NCBI GenBank assembly: GCA_944383495.1
Contig: CALWPT010000039.1
Coordinates: 1 to 43,119 of the forward strand
Source of the DNA: an uncultured Clostridia bacterium
GTDB taxonomy: Bacteria; Bacillota; Clostridia; Oscillospirales; Acutalibacteraceae
Reading direction: 5' to 3'
Length of the DNA stretch: 43,119 nucleotides
Every line of letters begins with the position of its first letter. The first letter of the stretch is position 1. Below the pieces are notes generated by a model. It worked only from the letters and a program-made list of their open reading frames with translations, did not search any database and was not told the origin of the DNA. The position numbers and the translations under genes were made by a program. Shown here piece after piece: positions 1-6,447 of this stretch.

Positions 1-40
1 AGAAACGACAATTTTCGGCAGAAGATTGTCGTTTCTTTTT
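1..40 (+). terminator. Intrinsic terminator-like hairpin at window edge
   Basis: Bases 1-16 pair with 21-36 (one G-T wobble) around a GGCA loop, and five T's follow at 36-40. This is the shape of a Rho-independent terminator for a gene ending to the left of the window. The stem may continue beyond the edge. Part of its 3' arm (ATTGTCGTTTC) recurs near 82-92, so the hairpin may also belong to a small repeat family. Confidence 0.6.
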
Positions 41-140
41 GTTCTTTTCACTTTTCTCTTTTCGTTCTTCTCTCTTCTCTCAAATTGTCGTTTCCGGAGA
101 AAAGATAAGAGAGAAAAGAGAAGAGAAGAGAAAAGGTAGC
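41..140. repeat. Polypyrimidine/polypurine imperfect inverted repeat
   Basis: Bases 41-83 are almost pure pyrimidine (TTCTC/TTTTC repeats) and 94-136 almost pure purine (GAGAA/GAAAA repeats). The halves are imperfect reverse complements, so the region could form a long A/G-U/C hairpin or a triplex-prone tract. It lies just upstream of the promoter of the 206-556 gene. No coding potential is seen. Confidence 0.55.
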
Positions 141-156
141 TTTGCTCCGCAAAACA

Positions 157-185
157 TTGAATTAAAGAACTAATTATGATATAAT
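157..185 (+). promoter_or_regulatory. SigA-type promoter for the 206-891 gene pair
   Basis: TTGAAT (157-162) and TATAAT (180-185) are separated by 17 bases. Transcription would start near 192, followed by an AGAGGTGATG ribosome binding site and the ATG at 206. Confidence 0.65.
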
Positions 186-205
186 ACATGCAGAGGTGAT
201 GATGT

Positions 206-556
206 ATGAACAGTCCCTTACTCGATAAATCTCTTGACTTTGCAACACAGATTGTATTGTTTTATGAAGAGTTTTCCAAAACAAAAAAAGATACCACTAT
301 CACCAAACAATTGCTTCGTTCTGCTACAAGTGTTGGTGCAAATATAAACGAAGCCATATACGGTAACAGCAAAGCCGATTTTATATCGAAACTTCATATT
401 TCACTTAAAGAAACCGGCGAAAGTATTTATTGGTTGAAGCTTCTTAAAAACACAAAGCTTGTGAATTACGATTTTGATAGCTTACTTTCTCTTGCTGAAG
501 AAATCAAGAGAATGCTGATTGCATCCTTGAATACCGCAAAGGAGAACGGCAAATGA
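206..556 (+). CDS. Four helix bundle protein (S23/23S-IVS-encoded family)
   Basis: This 116-residue protein fits the small four-helix-bundle family first found in intervening sequences of 23S rRNA genes (TIGR02436-like). Family signatures visible are LRSATSVGANINEA (about residues 37-50) and KLHISLKETGESIYWLKLL (about 62-80). The molecular role of the family is not established; members form pentamers and some are thought to bind nucleic acid. It is not inside an rRNA gene here. It has its own promoter, a good ribosome binding site, and its stop codon overlaps the next start (ATGA), so the two genes should be translated together. Base composition is clearly AT-richer than the housekeeping genes to the right, which suggests transfer. 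The family call is firm, the function unknown. Confidence 0.85.
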   Translation: MNSPLLDKSLDFATQIVLFYEEFSKTKKDTTITKQLLRSATSVGANINEAIYGNSKADFISKLHISLKETGESIYWLKLLKNTKLVNYDFDSLLSLAEEIKRMLIASLNTAKENGK

Positions 557-891
557 ACAAATGGATTATTGAAGATTGGGCTTTTGATGTGGAAGTAATT
601 TGCGGAGAAGCAAAGAATTGCAGACTTGGATTAGAAAAGGGAGACCTTTTTCATTTTGAATACGAAACACCTCAAGGCTTCTGCCCTCGAGCTATGGCGG
701 AAATTTATACTTGGTGTGAAGTAGTTAGATGTGGCGGTGACTTTACGTACAGAGGTGCAAAAGATAAATACAAAATAGAAATTCCTTGTCCGTGCCATTG
801 TTTGCAATTTTGCCTTACTGCCGTTCCAATAAATAGGGATAAAAATGGAAACTATATTAATAATAGCAAAATGCTAACTAAGGAACGGTGA
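553..891 (+). CDS. TIGR04076-like cysteine-rich small protein
   Basis: The 112-residue product resembles the TIGR04076 family: an N-terminal beta strand followed by a C-x5-C pair (CGEAKNC), a KGDLFHFE segment, a central CPRAMAEIY motif, a GG-turn (CGGDF) and a C-terminal IPCPCHCLQFCL segment with four closely spaced cysteines. The density of cysteines suggests metal or Fe-S binding, but this is inference; the family has no settled function. The start overlaps the stop of the upstream gene by four bases, and the pair shares one promoter and an AT-rich composition. No terminator follows at once; stem-loops begin about 40 bases after the stop. Confidence 0.65.
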   Translation: MNKWIIEDWAFDVEVICGEAKNCRLGLEKGDLFHFEYETPQGFCPRAMAEIYTWCEVVRCGGDFTYRGAKDKYKIEIPCPCHCLQFCLTAVPINRDKNGNYINNSKMLTKER

Positions 892-933
892 GAGTTCGAA
901 TTCATCCGCAGACAGCAAAAATATCTTTTTTGT

Positions 934-984
934 AGCCCATAGCCAGGCGGGGCCTGGAGCCAATTCGCGCTCCGGGCTCTTTTC
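934..984 (+). terminator. Branched hairpin with T-run
   Basis: An outer stem AGCCC/GGGCT (934-938 with 974-978) encloses CCAGGC/GCCTGG (943-948 with 952-957) and GGAGC/GCTCC (956-960 with 969-973). The two inner stems share two bases, so they compete. A CTCTTTTC tract follows. It is a possible terminator for the 206-891 operon. Confidence 0.45.
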
Positions 985-998
985 TTTACTATGGCTGA

Positions 999-1028
999 GA
1001 TGCCCGCGTTTTAGCCGGCATCTTTTTT
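999..1028 (+). terminator. Intrinsic terminator
   Basis: GATGCC (999-1004) pairs with GGCATC (1017-1022) and is followed by six T's (1023-1028). GGCT at 993-996 could instead pair with AGCC at 1013-1016, an alternative fold. Confidence 0.55.
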
Positions 1029-1037
1029 ATACCCGGC

Positions 1038-1081
1038 AGATAAGCCGTCGCGAACCATATATGGTTCGCGACGGCTTATCT
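1038..1081. repeat. Perfect 44-base palindrome
   Basis: Bases 1038-1059 are the exact reverse complement of 1060-1081, with no spacer (centre at CATATATG). As RNA it would give about 20 GC-rich pairs followed by UUUU, so it could act as a terminator. As DNA it could extrude a cruciform. Its length and perfection exceed that of ordinary terminators. Confidence 0.85.
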
Positions 1082-1416
1082 TTTGAAAAGTCACCGGTTT
1101 GCTCATGCCGCCGCGCTTTTTTCGGCAAACGGTCACGTTGGATTCGCCTGCTTGCTTGGATACGCGTCTGCGACGGCTTTCTATCACTGCTAACTTTTTG
1201 GCTTCAGCTTTTAAGCGATATGAAAGGAAATCAGTTATAGAGCACGCTGCAAAACATATTGCGTGACGAATGATGGGGTTGCCATTGCATGATCCATCTA
1301 TGCGGAAAACATTATTATTGCTGTACGCCTCTCAATCTATGAGGTGCGTTTTATTCGGTTTTTGGCACAGGCGATTTTTAGTGTAGGCTGACATGCTGCT
1401 GCGAATTTACTATGTA

Positions 1417-1929
1417 TCATTCTTTGATCAAAGAATACATTTTCATATCCAGAATCCGACCGTCCTTGACAGCATTGCTTCGGAGCGTGCCCTCATAAGC
1501 AAACCCGCTTTTTTCTAGAACGCGGCAAGAAGCTGTATTGTAAGCGAAAGGCTCCGCAAAAATCCGAATGATGTCAGTATTTTCAAAAATAAAGCGGCAC
1601 ATCTGTTTGACCGCACTGGTTCCCAAGCCCTTGCCCCAAAAGGGCTCTGCTATGTAGTATCCTAATTCCGCCGTTCGTACGTGGATATTATCTTTACGGA
1701 ATACCCCGATGCTGCCCACTGCCTTATTGCTGACGGTTATGGCAAAAGCGAAGGTAGTATGCTTGTCGGCATGCAGCGTTGCCTGGATAAAAGCAACCGC
1801 GTCGTTTTCTGTATAAGGAAAAGGCAGCCCATCCCGCAAATTTTTTTGAATTTTTTGGTTGTTTATCGCTGCTGCAAGATCGGCAGCGTCTTCAAGCTTC
1901 CATTGCCGAATTTGACAAACCACTGTCAT
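1417..1929 (-). CDS. GNAT family N-acetyltransferase (RimJ/RimL-like)
   Basis: This 170-residue protein has the GNAT acetyltransferase fold and should transfer acetyl from acetyl-CoA to an amine, perhaps a protein N-terminus. Visible marks are the N-terminal IRQWKLEDAADLAAAI strand-helix, GSIGVFR, the AELGYYIAEPFWGKGLGT segment (acetyl-CoA pyrophosphate loop, usually Q/RxxGxG/A) and a C-terminal NTASCRVLEKSGF, typical of RimJ/RimL-type members. I chose the ATG at 1929 because an AAGGGGG sequence lies just before it; a GTG 18 bases further upstream is also open. It is monocistronic and convergent with the stem-loop region. An 18-base palindrome (1419-1436) spans its last codons. The substrate cannot be read from the sequence. 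Confidence 0.88.
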   Translation of the reverse strand: MTVVCQIRQWKLEDAADLAAAINNQKIQKNLRDGLPFPYTENDAVAFIQATLHADKHTTFAFAITVSNKAVGSIGVFRKDNIHVRTAELGYYIAEPFWGKGLGTSAVKQMCRFIFENTDIIRIFAEPFAYNTASCRVLEKSGFAYEGTLRSNAVKDGRILDMKMYSLIKE

Positions 1930-2152
1930 TTCCCCCTTATCACCCACTACAAATGGATGATTTATTTCGTCAGGAAGGATTATACCACAATTTTGAGGCT
2001 ATTTCCATACAGTATCTCCCTTTTGGGACGACGGGTTAAGGACATGGAGGCAATAAAAAAAGGAAATTCATTTTTATTTTCTGTCTTGCCTTTTTGCCAT
2101 TGCGGATTTATAATGCAGACAGAAGAATAGTTGCAGACAGGAGCGGATTTTC

Positions 2153-2950
2153 ATGAAAATAGCGGCCAAGTATTTTCCCGGCGGACGGATGAAGTGTTTA
2201 ACCATGAGCTATGATGACGGGGTGCATTTTGACCGCAGACTGGTGGAAATTTTTAATCAAAATGGCATCCGGGGAACCTTCCATCTCAATTCTGGAGCGT
2301 TTGATAACGGCTGGAATGTGGACTCTAAGGAGGTTAAGGAATTATACGCGGGCCATGAGGTTTCGGTCCATACTGTGAACCATCCAGATCTTCGGCATGT
2401 GACCGATGCCGGGCTAGTTCAGGAGATTATAGAGGACCGCCGGCAATTGGAAGCTTTGTGCGGATATCCGGTTCGCGGCATGTCTTATCCATTTGGAAAT
2501 TATAACGATCATATCAAGGCCATGCTTCCCGGCCTGGGCATTGAATATTCCAGAACAGTGAAAGACACCATGCAGTTCGATCTTCCAAACAATTTTTTGG
2601 AATGGCATCCTACAGCCCATCATAATCACGATATTGCTAATTTAGGCAAGCGGTTTTTGGAGCTCAACTGCACCTGGTGCTGGTCTGTTTTCTATGTATG
2701 GGGTCATAGCTTCGAGTTTGAAGGACAAAAAACCTGGGGCGTCATCGAGGATTTCTGTAAGCAAATGCGCGGACACGACGAAATATGGTATGCCACTAAT
2801 ATTGAGATTGTCGATTATGTGAATGCTGTGCACTCCTTGCGGGTCTCAGCGGATGAAAATATCATTTACAATCCCACAGCCACAGACGTATGGGTGGGCG
2901 TAGATGGAAGCCCTGTAAAAATCCCGGCTGGGGAAACCTGGCGGGGATAA
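2153..2950 (+). CDS. Polysaccharide deacetylase family protein (CE4/NodB-like)
   Basis: The 265-residue product has the metal-dependent NodB/CE4 deacetylase signature: SYDDG (residues 19-23, the TFDDG-like motif with catalytic and metal aspartates) and SVHTVNHPDL (about 63-72, the HxxxH metal motif), followed by MSYPFGNY, the usual YPFG motif. There is no signal peptide or membrane segment, so it is either cytoplasmic or acts on small intracellular glycans, unlike the exported peptidoglycan deacetylases. The C-terminal 40 residues look like a small beta domain. An AGGAG sequence precedes the ATG. It is a single gene between a divergent GNAT gene and the rpsF promoter. The substrate is unknown. 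Confidence 0.88.
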   Translation: MKIAAKYFPGGRMKCLTMSYDDGVHFDRRLVEIFNQNGIRGTFHLNSGAFDNGWNVDSKEVKELYAGHEVSVHTVNHPDLRHVTDAGLVQEIIEDRRQLEALCGYPVRGMSYPFGNYNDHIKAMLPGLGIEYSRTVKDTMQFDLPNNFLEWHPTAHHNHDIANLGKRFLELNCTWCWSVFYVWGHSFEFEGQKTWGVIEDFCKQMRGHDEIWYATNIEIVDYVNAVHSLRVSADENIIYNPTATDVWVGVDGSPVKIPAGETWRG

Positions 2951-3071
2951 GCCGCGCCGTCAACAGGCCGCTGCGTCAGCGAGTTTCATATAAAGGCGAA
3001 ATGATGCGGTTAATAAAAGCATGCAACAGACTGATATTCAAGTTGAAGCGAAACGACGGAAAGAAAAAGAC

Positions 3072-3100
3072 TTGACTTTCTAAATAGGCTTTAGTATAAT
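3072..3100 (+). promoter_or_regulatory. SigA promoter of the rpsF-ssb-rpsR operon
   Basis: TTGACT (3072-3077) and TATAAT (3095-3100) are separated by 17 bases. The start point would be near 3107, giving a leader of about 97 bases before rpsF. Confidence 0.8.
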
Positions 3101-3106
3101 CAATCT

Positions 3107-3190
3107 GCTGAGCTGTGTTGTCTGCGGTTCGGCCGCCGTGGTTTACGGCAATCCTTGCTCTGCTGTGACGGGCAGGGCCAGAAGTCCAAA
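3107..3190 (+). promoter_or_regulatory. Possible S6:S18 autoregulatory leader
   Basis: Many bacteria carry an RNA element before rpsF that the S6:S18 complex binds, marked by a CCG-containing bulge. Here the leader holds GCGGTTCGGCCGCCG and a GCCG/CGGC hairpin with extra CCG triplets. Only position and local motif support the call; I did not verify the full fold. Confidence 0.3.
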
Positions 3191-3203
3191 AGGAGGTGCT
3201 GAA

Positions 3204-3494
3204 ATGTCAGTGGTCAACAAATACGAGGTTGTAATGATCTTTTCCGTGAAGGAAGGAGATGAGGCGGTTGCCGCCCTCTTCGAAAAATTCAAGGGTCTGA
3301 TCGAGCAGAACGCTACTGTCTCAGGCGTTGACGAATGGGGAAAGCGTCGGCTGGCTTATCCTATTAACGATGAAACAGAGGGCGTTTATTACCTAGTGAA
3401 TTTTGAAAGCGGCCCGGCGTTTATTGCCGAGCTGGACCGTGTATTCAATATTACGGACGGTGTGCTGCGTACGCTGATTGTGAAAAAGGACTAG
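3204..3494 (+). CDS. rpsF: 30S ribosomal protein S6
   Basis: Small-subunit protein that pairs with S18 and binds the central domain of 16S rRNA. The 96 residues show the S6 pattern: YEVVMIFSVKE at the start, VDEWGKRRLAYPINDETEGVYYLVNF in the middle (the W-G-kRrLAYpI motif), and a C-terminal LRTLIVKKD. The ATG at 3204 follows AAAGGAGGTGCT at ideal distance; an upstream in-frame ATG at 3138 has no ribosome binding site and would add residues unlike S6. It is the first gene of the conserved rpsF-ssb-rpsR operon, with ssb 19 bases downstream. Confidence 0.97.
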   Translation: MSVVNKYEVVMIFSVKEGDEAVAALFEKFKGLIEQNATVSGVDEWGKRRLAYPINDETEGVYYLVNFESGPAFIAELDRVFNITDGVLRTLIVKKD

Positions 3495-3513
3495 CAGAGG
3501 GGTAGTGTAATAA

Positions 3514-3978
3514 ATGCTGAACACGATTATTTTAATGGGCAGGCTGACCGCAGAGCCTGAGCTGCGGCACACAAATAGTGATATTCCGGTGACATCCTTC
3601 CGTTTAGCGGTTGACCGGGATTATCAGAAAGCTGGTACGGAGAAGCAAACGGATTTTTTTAATATCGTGGCTTGGCGGAGCACAGCGGAGTTTGTTTCCC
3701 GGTATTTTCATAAGGGCCAGCTGGTGGCGGTGAAGGGAATGCTTCAGAGCAGGAATTACACTGACCAGGATGGCAACAAGCGTACTGCCTATGAAGTGGT
3801 CGCCGACAACGTTTATTTCGCAGAACCCAAACGGGATTCCTACGGGGACGGTTCAACGCCCCGGTATGATTCCAATGCCCCTGCGTCTCAACAACAGGCG
3901 CAGCCGTCTTTTTCCACGGCTGACATGGGGGATTTTGAAGAGATTTCTATGGGTGATGACGACGATTTGCCCTTCTAA
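3514..3978 (+). CDS. ssb: Single-stranded DNA-binding protein
   Basis: SSB coats single-stranded DNA during replication, repair and recombination and recruits partner proteins through its tail. The 154-residue product has an OB fold over about residues 1-108 (MLNTIILMGRLTAEPELRHT, FFNIVAWRSTAEFV, GQLVAVKGMLQSRNYTDQDG). A disordered Q/S/P-rich linker follows, then the acidic C-terminal tip DDDDLPF, which is the partner-binding peptide. It sits between rpsF and rpsR as in most Firmicutes and is cotranscribed with them. Confidence 0.97.
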   Translation: MLNTIILMGRLTAEPELRHTNSDIPVTSFRLAVDRDYQKAGTEKQTDFFNIVAWRSTAEFVSRYFHKGQLVAVKGMLQSRNYTDQDGNKRTAYEVVADNVYFAEPKRDSYGDGSTPRYDSNAPASQQQAQPSFSTADMGDFEEISMGDDDDLPF

Positions 3979-4014
3979 GTCTTTTTGTATATTGATTTAA
4001 AGGAGGTTTGCAGC

Positions 4015-4263
4015 ATGGAAAGACCCGAACGACCCGAACGGCCCCGCGGCAAGAAAGGCCGCAAAAAGGTGTGCCAGTTTTGTGTGGATAAGGTGGAAAC
4101 CATAGATTATAAGGATGTGGCTCGTCTTCGCCGTTTTATTTCTGAACGTGCAAAGATTTTGCCCCGCCGTGTGACAGGGACCTGCGCCCGTCACCAAAGA
4201 GGGCTCACGGTTGCCATCAAGCGCGCCCGTCACATTGCGCTTCTGCCGTACGTGGCTGACTAA
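4015..4263 (+). CDS. rpsR: 30S ribosomal protein S18
   Basis: S18 is the partner of S6 on the 30S platform. The 82 residues include KKVCQFC (about 18-24), [26 protein letters not shown] and the C-terminal hallmark [20 protein letters not shown]. The two N-terminal cysteines (CQFC) are a C-x2-C half-site and are common in S18 forms that can bind zinc, although the full four-cysteine set is not present. The N-terminus carries a short RPE/RP repeat. The ATG at 4015 follows AAAGGAGGTTTGCAGC, which decides the start over the in-frame ATG at 3985. It is the last gene of the operon, with a terminator a few bases after the stop. Confidence 0.97.
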   Translation: MERPERPERPRGKKGRKKVCQFCVDKVETIDYKDVARLRRFISERAKILPRRVTGTCARHQRGLTVAIKRARHIALLPYVAD

Positions 4264-4267
4264 CAAC

Positions 4268-4304
4268 AAAGCTCCGGGCGAATTTTGCCCGGAGCTTTAT
4301 GTTT
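4268..4304 (+). terminator. Intrinsic terminator of rpsF-ssb-rpsR
   Basis: Bases 4268-4279 pair perfectly with 4287-4298 (12 pairs, GC-rich core) around a GAATTTT loop, followed by a short TTTATGTTT tract. It starts five bases after the rpsR stop. Confidence 0.8.
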
Positions 4305-4366
4305 ATGGGAGAGGGGAAGGTATTTTAAATCCTTTTGATAAAATTGCGTTTTATAATAAAAAAGAC

Positions 4367-4395
4367 TTGCATTTTTCAAGAAAATGCGATATAAT
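4367..4395 (+). promoter_or_regulatory. Promoter of tRNA-Val
   Basis: TTGCAT (4367-4372) and TATAAT (4390-4395) are 17 bases apart, ending 18 bases before the mature tRNA. Confidence 0.75.
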
Positions 4396-4413
4396 CAATT
4401 CCGTTACAAAGTT

Positions 4414-4489
4414 GGACGCTTAGCTCAGCTGGTAGAGCATCCGCTTGACGTGCGGAGGGTCAGCGGTTCAAGTCCGTTAGCGTCCACCA
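4414..4489 (+). tRNA. tRNA-Val (anticodon GAC)
   Basis: A complete cloverleaf of 76 bases with encoded CCA. The acceptor stem is GGACGCT with AGCGTCC (seven pairs), the D stem GCTC/GAGC, and the anticodon stem TCCGC/GCGGA with loop TTGACGT, so the anticodon is GAC, which reads GUC and GUU valine codons. The T arm is AGCGG-TTCAAGT-CCGTT with one G-T pair. The terminal CCA is at 4487-4489. The gene is a single transcription unit with its own promoter and a strong terminator about 75 bases downstream. Confidence 0.97.
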
Positions 4490-4561
4490 CAAGGTGATGC
4501 ATTATTTTTGCTGCAAGGTAAAATTTTTTGAGACTTTCATTTTAAAATTTGCTTTGGGGCA

Positions 4562-4608
4562 TCAGAGGACAGGCAGTGCAAACGCACTGCCTGTCCTCTG
4601 ATTTTTTA
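4562..4608 (+). terminator. Strong intrinsic terminator after tRNA-Val
   Basis: Bases 4562-4580 pair perfectly with 4585-4603 (19 pairs) around an AAAC loop, followed by a run of T's to 4608. It ends the tRNA transcript and could also stop minus-strand transcription coming from tcdA, though no T-run follows on that side. Confidence 0.9.
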
Positions 4609-4762
4609 AGAAAGCCACGGACCGCTATAAGCGTCATAGCTGCCGGTATGGATCTTCCCGGAAGGTAGAAAGCATACGTATTACCCCTGTTACTGTATGC
4701 AGTTCCGGCCCGGGCGGGAATTCACAGTGATCGGGTAAAAGGGCAATGGCGCCGCTGCTGTT

Positions 4763-5485
4763 CTAGCCATCAGCACGTCTCATCAAATCGGTCACCACGC
4801 GGGAAGCGATAAGTATTCCGGCCGCGGGTGGAACCAAGGGGGAGCTTCCAGGTGCAGGACGGCCGGCCTTGCCCTTGGTTTGATCTAAATTTGACGGGGC
4901 AATGGGCTGTTCCTTGGAATACACCACCGTCAGCCGCTCAATCCCTCTGCTGCGGCATTCACGCCGCATCACCCGAGCCAGGGGACAAACGGAGGTTTGG
5001 AATAAATCAGCAATTTCCAGTTGGGACGGATCCAGTTTGTTTCCCGTGCCCATGGAGCTGATGATCGGCACCTTCAGCCGCTGTGCCTCCTGCGCCAATA
5101 AGAGCTTGGAGGTTACTGTGTCAATGCAATCCACTATGTAATCATAGGATTCAAGATTAAATTCCGCCGCCGTTTCCGGCCCGTAGAACCGGATCAAAGG
5201 CTCCACCCATGCGGCGGGATTAATGTCCAAGACCCGGCGGGCCATGACGTTCGCCTTATATTCCCCCAGGGTGGAATGCAGTGCGGGCAGCTGGCGGTTG
5301 AGATTCGTCGCATCCACGCGGTCGGGATCCACCAATGTCAAGCGCCCAATGCCGCTGCGGGCCAGAACCTCGCAGGCAAATGAGCCCACGCCGCCCAACC
5401 CCAACAGGATTACCGAGCGATGCTCCAGCTGTTCTACCGCCGCCGCTCCAATAAGCGCGGCGGTTCGTTTCCATGCTTCCTTCAT
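4763..5485 (-). CDS. tcdA: tRNA threonylcarbamoyladenosine dehydratase
   Basis: TcdA uses ATP to cyclise t6A37 of ANN-decoding tRNAs to ct6A; it belongs to the E1/ThiF/MoeB superfamily. The 240-residue protein has the nucleotide-binding GLGGVGSFACEVLARSGIG segment (about residues 28-46), the LVDPDRVDATNLNRQ motif, a DCIDTV segment, SMGTGNKLDPS, and the CPLARVMRREC region that separates TcdA from ThiF and MoeB. The ATG at 5485 follows GAGGAC at a good distance and lies four bases after the cysK stop; the upstream in-frame ATG at 5527 would be inside cysK. It is the last gene of the minus-strand murC-cysK-tcdA unit. Confidence 0.92.
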   Translation of the reverse strand: MKEAWKRTAALIGAAAVEQLEHRSVILLGLGGVGSFACEVLARSGIGRLTLVDPDRVDATNLNRQLPALHSTLGEYKANVMARRVLDINPAAWVEPLIRFYGPETAAEFNLESYDYIVDCIDTVTSKLLLAQEAQRLKVPIISSMGTGNKLDPSQLEIADLFQTSVCPLARVMRRECRSRGIERLTVVYSKEQPIAPSNLDQTKGKAGRPAPGSSPLVPPAAGILIASRVVTDLMRRADG

Positions 5486-5489
5486 GCAA

Positions 5490-6416
5490 TCAGTCCTCAA
5501 ATAGGGAAGTAGACAAGTAACGTTCACCCGTATCCGGGCAGAGAACGGCGATGGTTTTTCCTGGACTGTCCTCCCGCTGTGCCAGCCGTTTTGCCGCGGC
5601 TAGCGCCGCGCCGGAGGAAATGCCAACCAAAAACCCTTCCGTCCGGGCAAAGGCCCGTGCGGAGGCGAAGGCTTCCTCTTCTGTAATATCCAGAATTTCA
5701 TCCACCACAGACCGGTCAAAATTTTTTGGCACAAAATTCGCTCCCAGGCCCTGTAATCCGTGCGAACCGGCCTGTCCACCCGACAGCAGGGGAGACCCCG
5801 CAGGTTCTACGGCGCAAACTCGTACCCGCGCATCTTGTTCCTTCAAATACCGCCCCGCCCCGCTGATCGTTCCGCCGGTACCTACGCCGGCGACAAACCA
5901 GTCGAGATGTTTTCCGCTGTCCTCCCATATCTCTGGCCCAGTGGTTTCATAGTGGCGCCGGGGATTGGCGGGGTTATAAAATTGTCCTGCGATGATAGAA
6001 CCAGGGATAGACTCATGCAGCTCCTCCGCCTTTTCCACCGCGCCCTGCATGCCTTTGGCTCCGGGCGTCAGCACCAGTTCCGCGCCGTAAGCCCTCAGCA
6101 GCATTCGGCGTTCCCGGCTCATAGAGTCGGGCATAGTCAGAATCACACGGTACTCCTTTGCCGCGGCAACAGCGGCCAAACCGATTCCTGTGTTGCCGCT
6201 GGTAGGTTCGATGATCGTTCCCTTGGGAGGAAGCAGCCCTGCTTCCTCTGCCCTGCGGATCATGGCCGCCGCAGCCCGGTCTTTGACGCTGCCCGCCGGA
6301 TTCATGCATTCCAGCTTGACAAGCAGCCGCACGGCCAGCCCTTGAACCTGTGCAAATCGGGCCGCGGACAAAAGAGGGGTGCGGCCAATACATTCCTCTA
6401 TACTTTGAATCAGCAT
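5490..6416 (-). CDS. cysK: Cysteine synthase A
   Basis: O-acetylserine sulfhydrylase, a pyridoxal-phosphate enzyme making L-cysteine from O-acetyl-L-serine and sulfide in the cytoplasm. In the 308-residue product the PLP lysine is K45 in NPAGSVKDR. The phosphate- and substrate-binding TSGNTGIGLA loop follows near residue 71, then the GVGTGGTISG phosphate loop and VGISSGAA near the C-terminus. The GRTPLL start motif is present. The ATG at 6416 follows GGGAGG eight bases upstream; an in-frame ATG at 6470 overlaps murC and lacks a ribosome binding site. No serine acetyltransferase gene is adjacent. It is cotranscribed with murC and tcdA. Confidence 0.94.
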   Translation of the reverse strand: MLIQSIEECIGRTPLLSAARFAQVQGLAVRLLVKLECMNPAGSVKDRAAAAMIRRAEEAGLLPPKGTIIEPTSGNTGIGLAAVAAAKEYRVILTMPDSMSRERRMLLRAYGAELVLTPGAKGMQGAVEKAEELHESIPGSIIAGQFYNPANPRRHYETTGPEIWEDSGKHLDWFVAGVGTGGTISGAGRYLKEQDARVRVCAVEPAGSPLLSGGQAGSHGLQGLGANFVPKNFDRSVVDEILDITEEEAFASARAFARTEGFLVGISSGAALAAAKRLAQREDSPGKTIAVLCPDTGERYLSTSLFED

Positions 6417-6447
6417 ATCCTGTGCCTCCCACGGCGTCGTTTTTATT

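Larger units (their letters stand above)
892..1416. other. Gene-free stretch with a series of stem-loops
   Basis: No credible ORF lies in these 525 bases. At least four stem-loops follow one another: 934-984, 999-1028, 1038-1081 and 1093-1133 (ACCGGTTTGC against GCAAACGGT with one bulge and a T-rich loop). The decamer GCGACGGCTT of the third hairpin recurs at 1170-1179. From 1180 to 1416 I see no strong signal except a weak hairpin near 1330-1355. The stretch may be the remains of an insertion or untranslated RNA. Confidence 0.5.

Noticed and set aside
889..910. AGTTCGAATTC looks like a tRNA T-loop, suggesting a tRNA remnant or attachment site
   Set aside because: The flanking bases do not form a T-stem and position 61 would not be C; no acceptor stem is present.
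993..1003. GGCTGAGATGC resembles the CTGAGA core of the TPP riboswitch
   Set aside because: The other conserved parts (ACCC, GAACCTGAT, the second arm) are missing and no thiamine gene follows; it is part of a terminator hairpin.
1681..2130. Open frame of 149 codons on the plus strand
   Set aside because: It is antisense to the GNAT gene for most of its length, has no ribosome binding site and no protein-like pattern.
2890..3075. Short open frame after the deacetylase gene
   Set aside because: It starts inside the deacetylase and ends in the rpsF promoter; no site and atypical composition.
4637..4762. The frame of tcdA stays open for 42 codons after its TAG stop, suggesting readthrough or a truncated longer protein
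   Set aside because: TcdA already has its usual length, and an open stretch of this size is expected by chance in GC-rich DNA.
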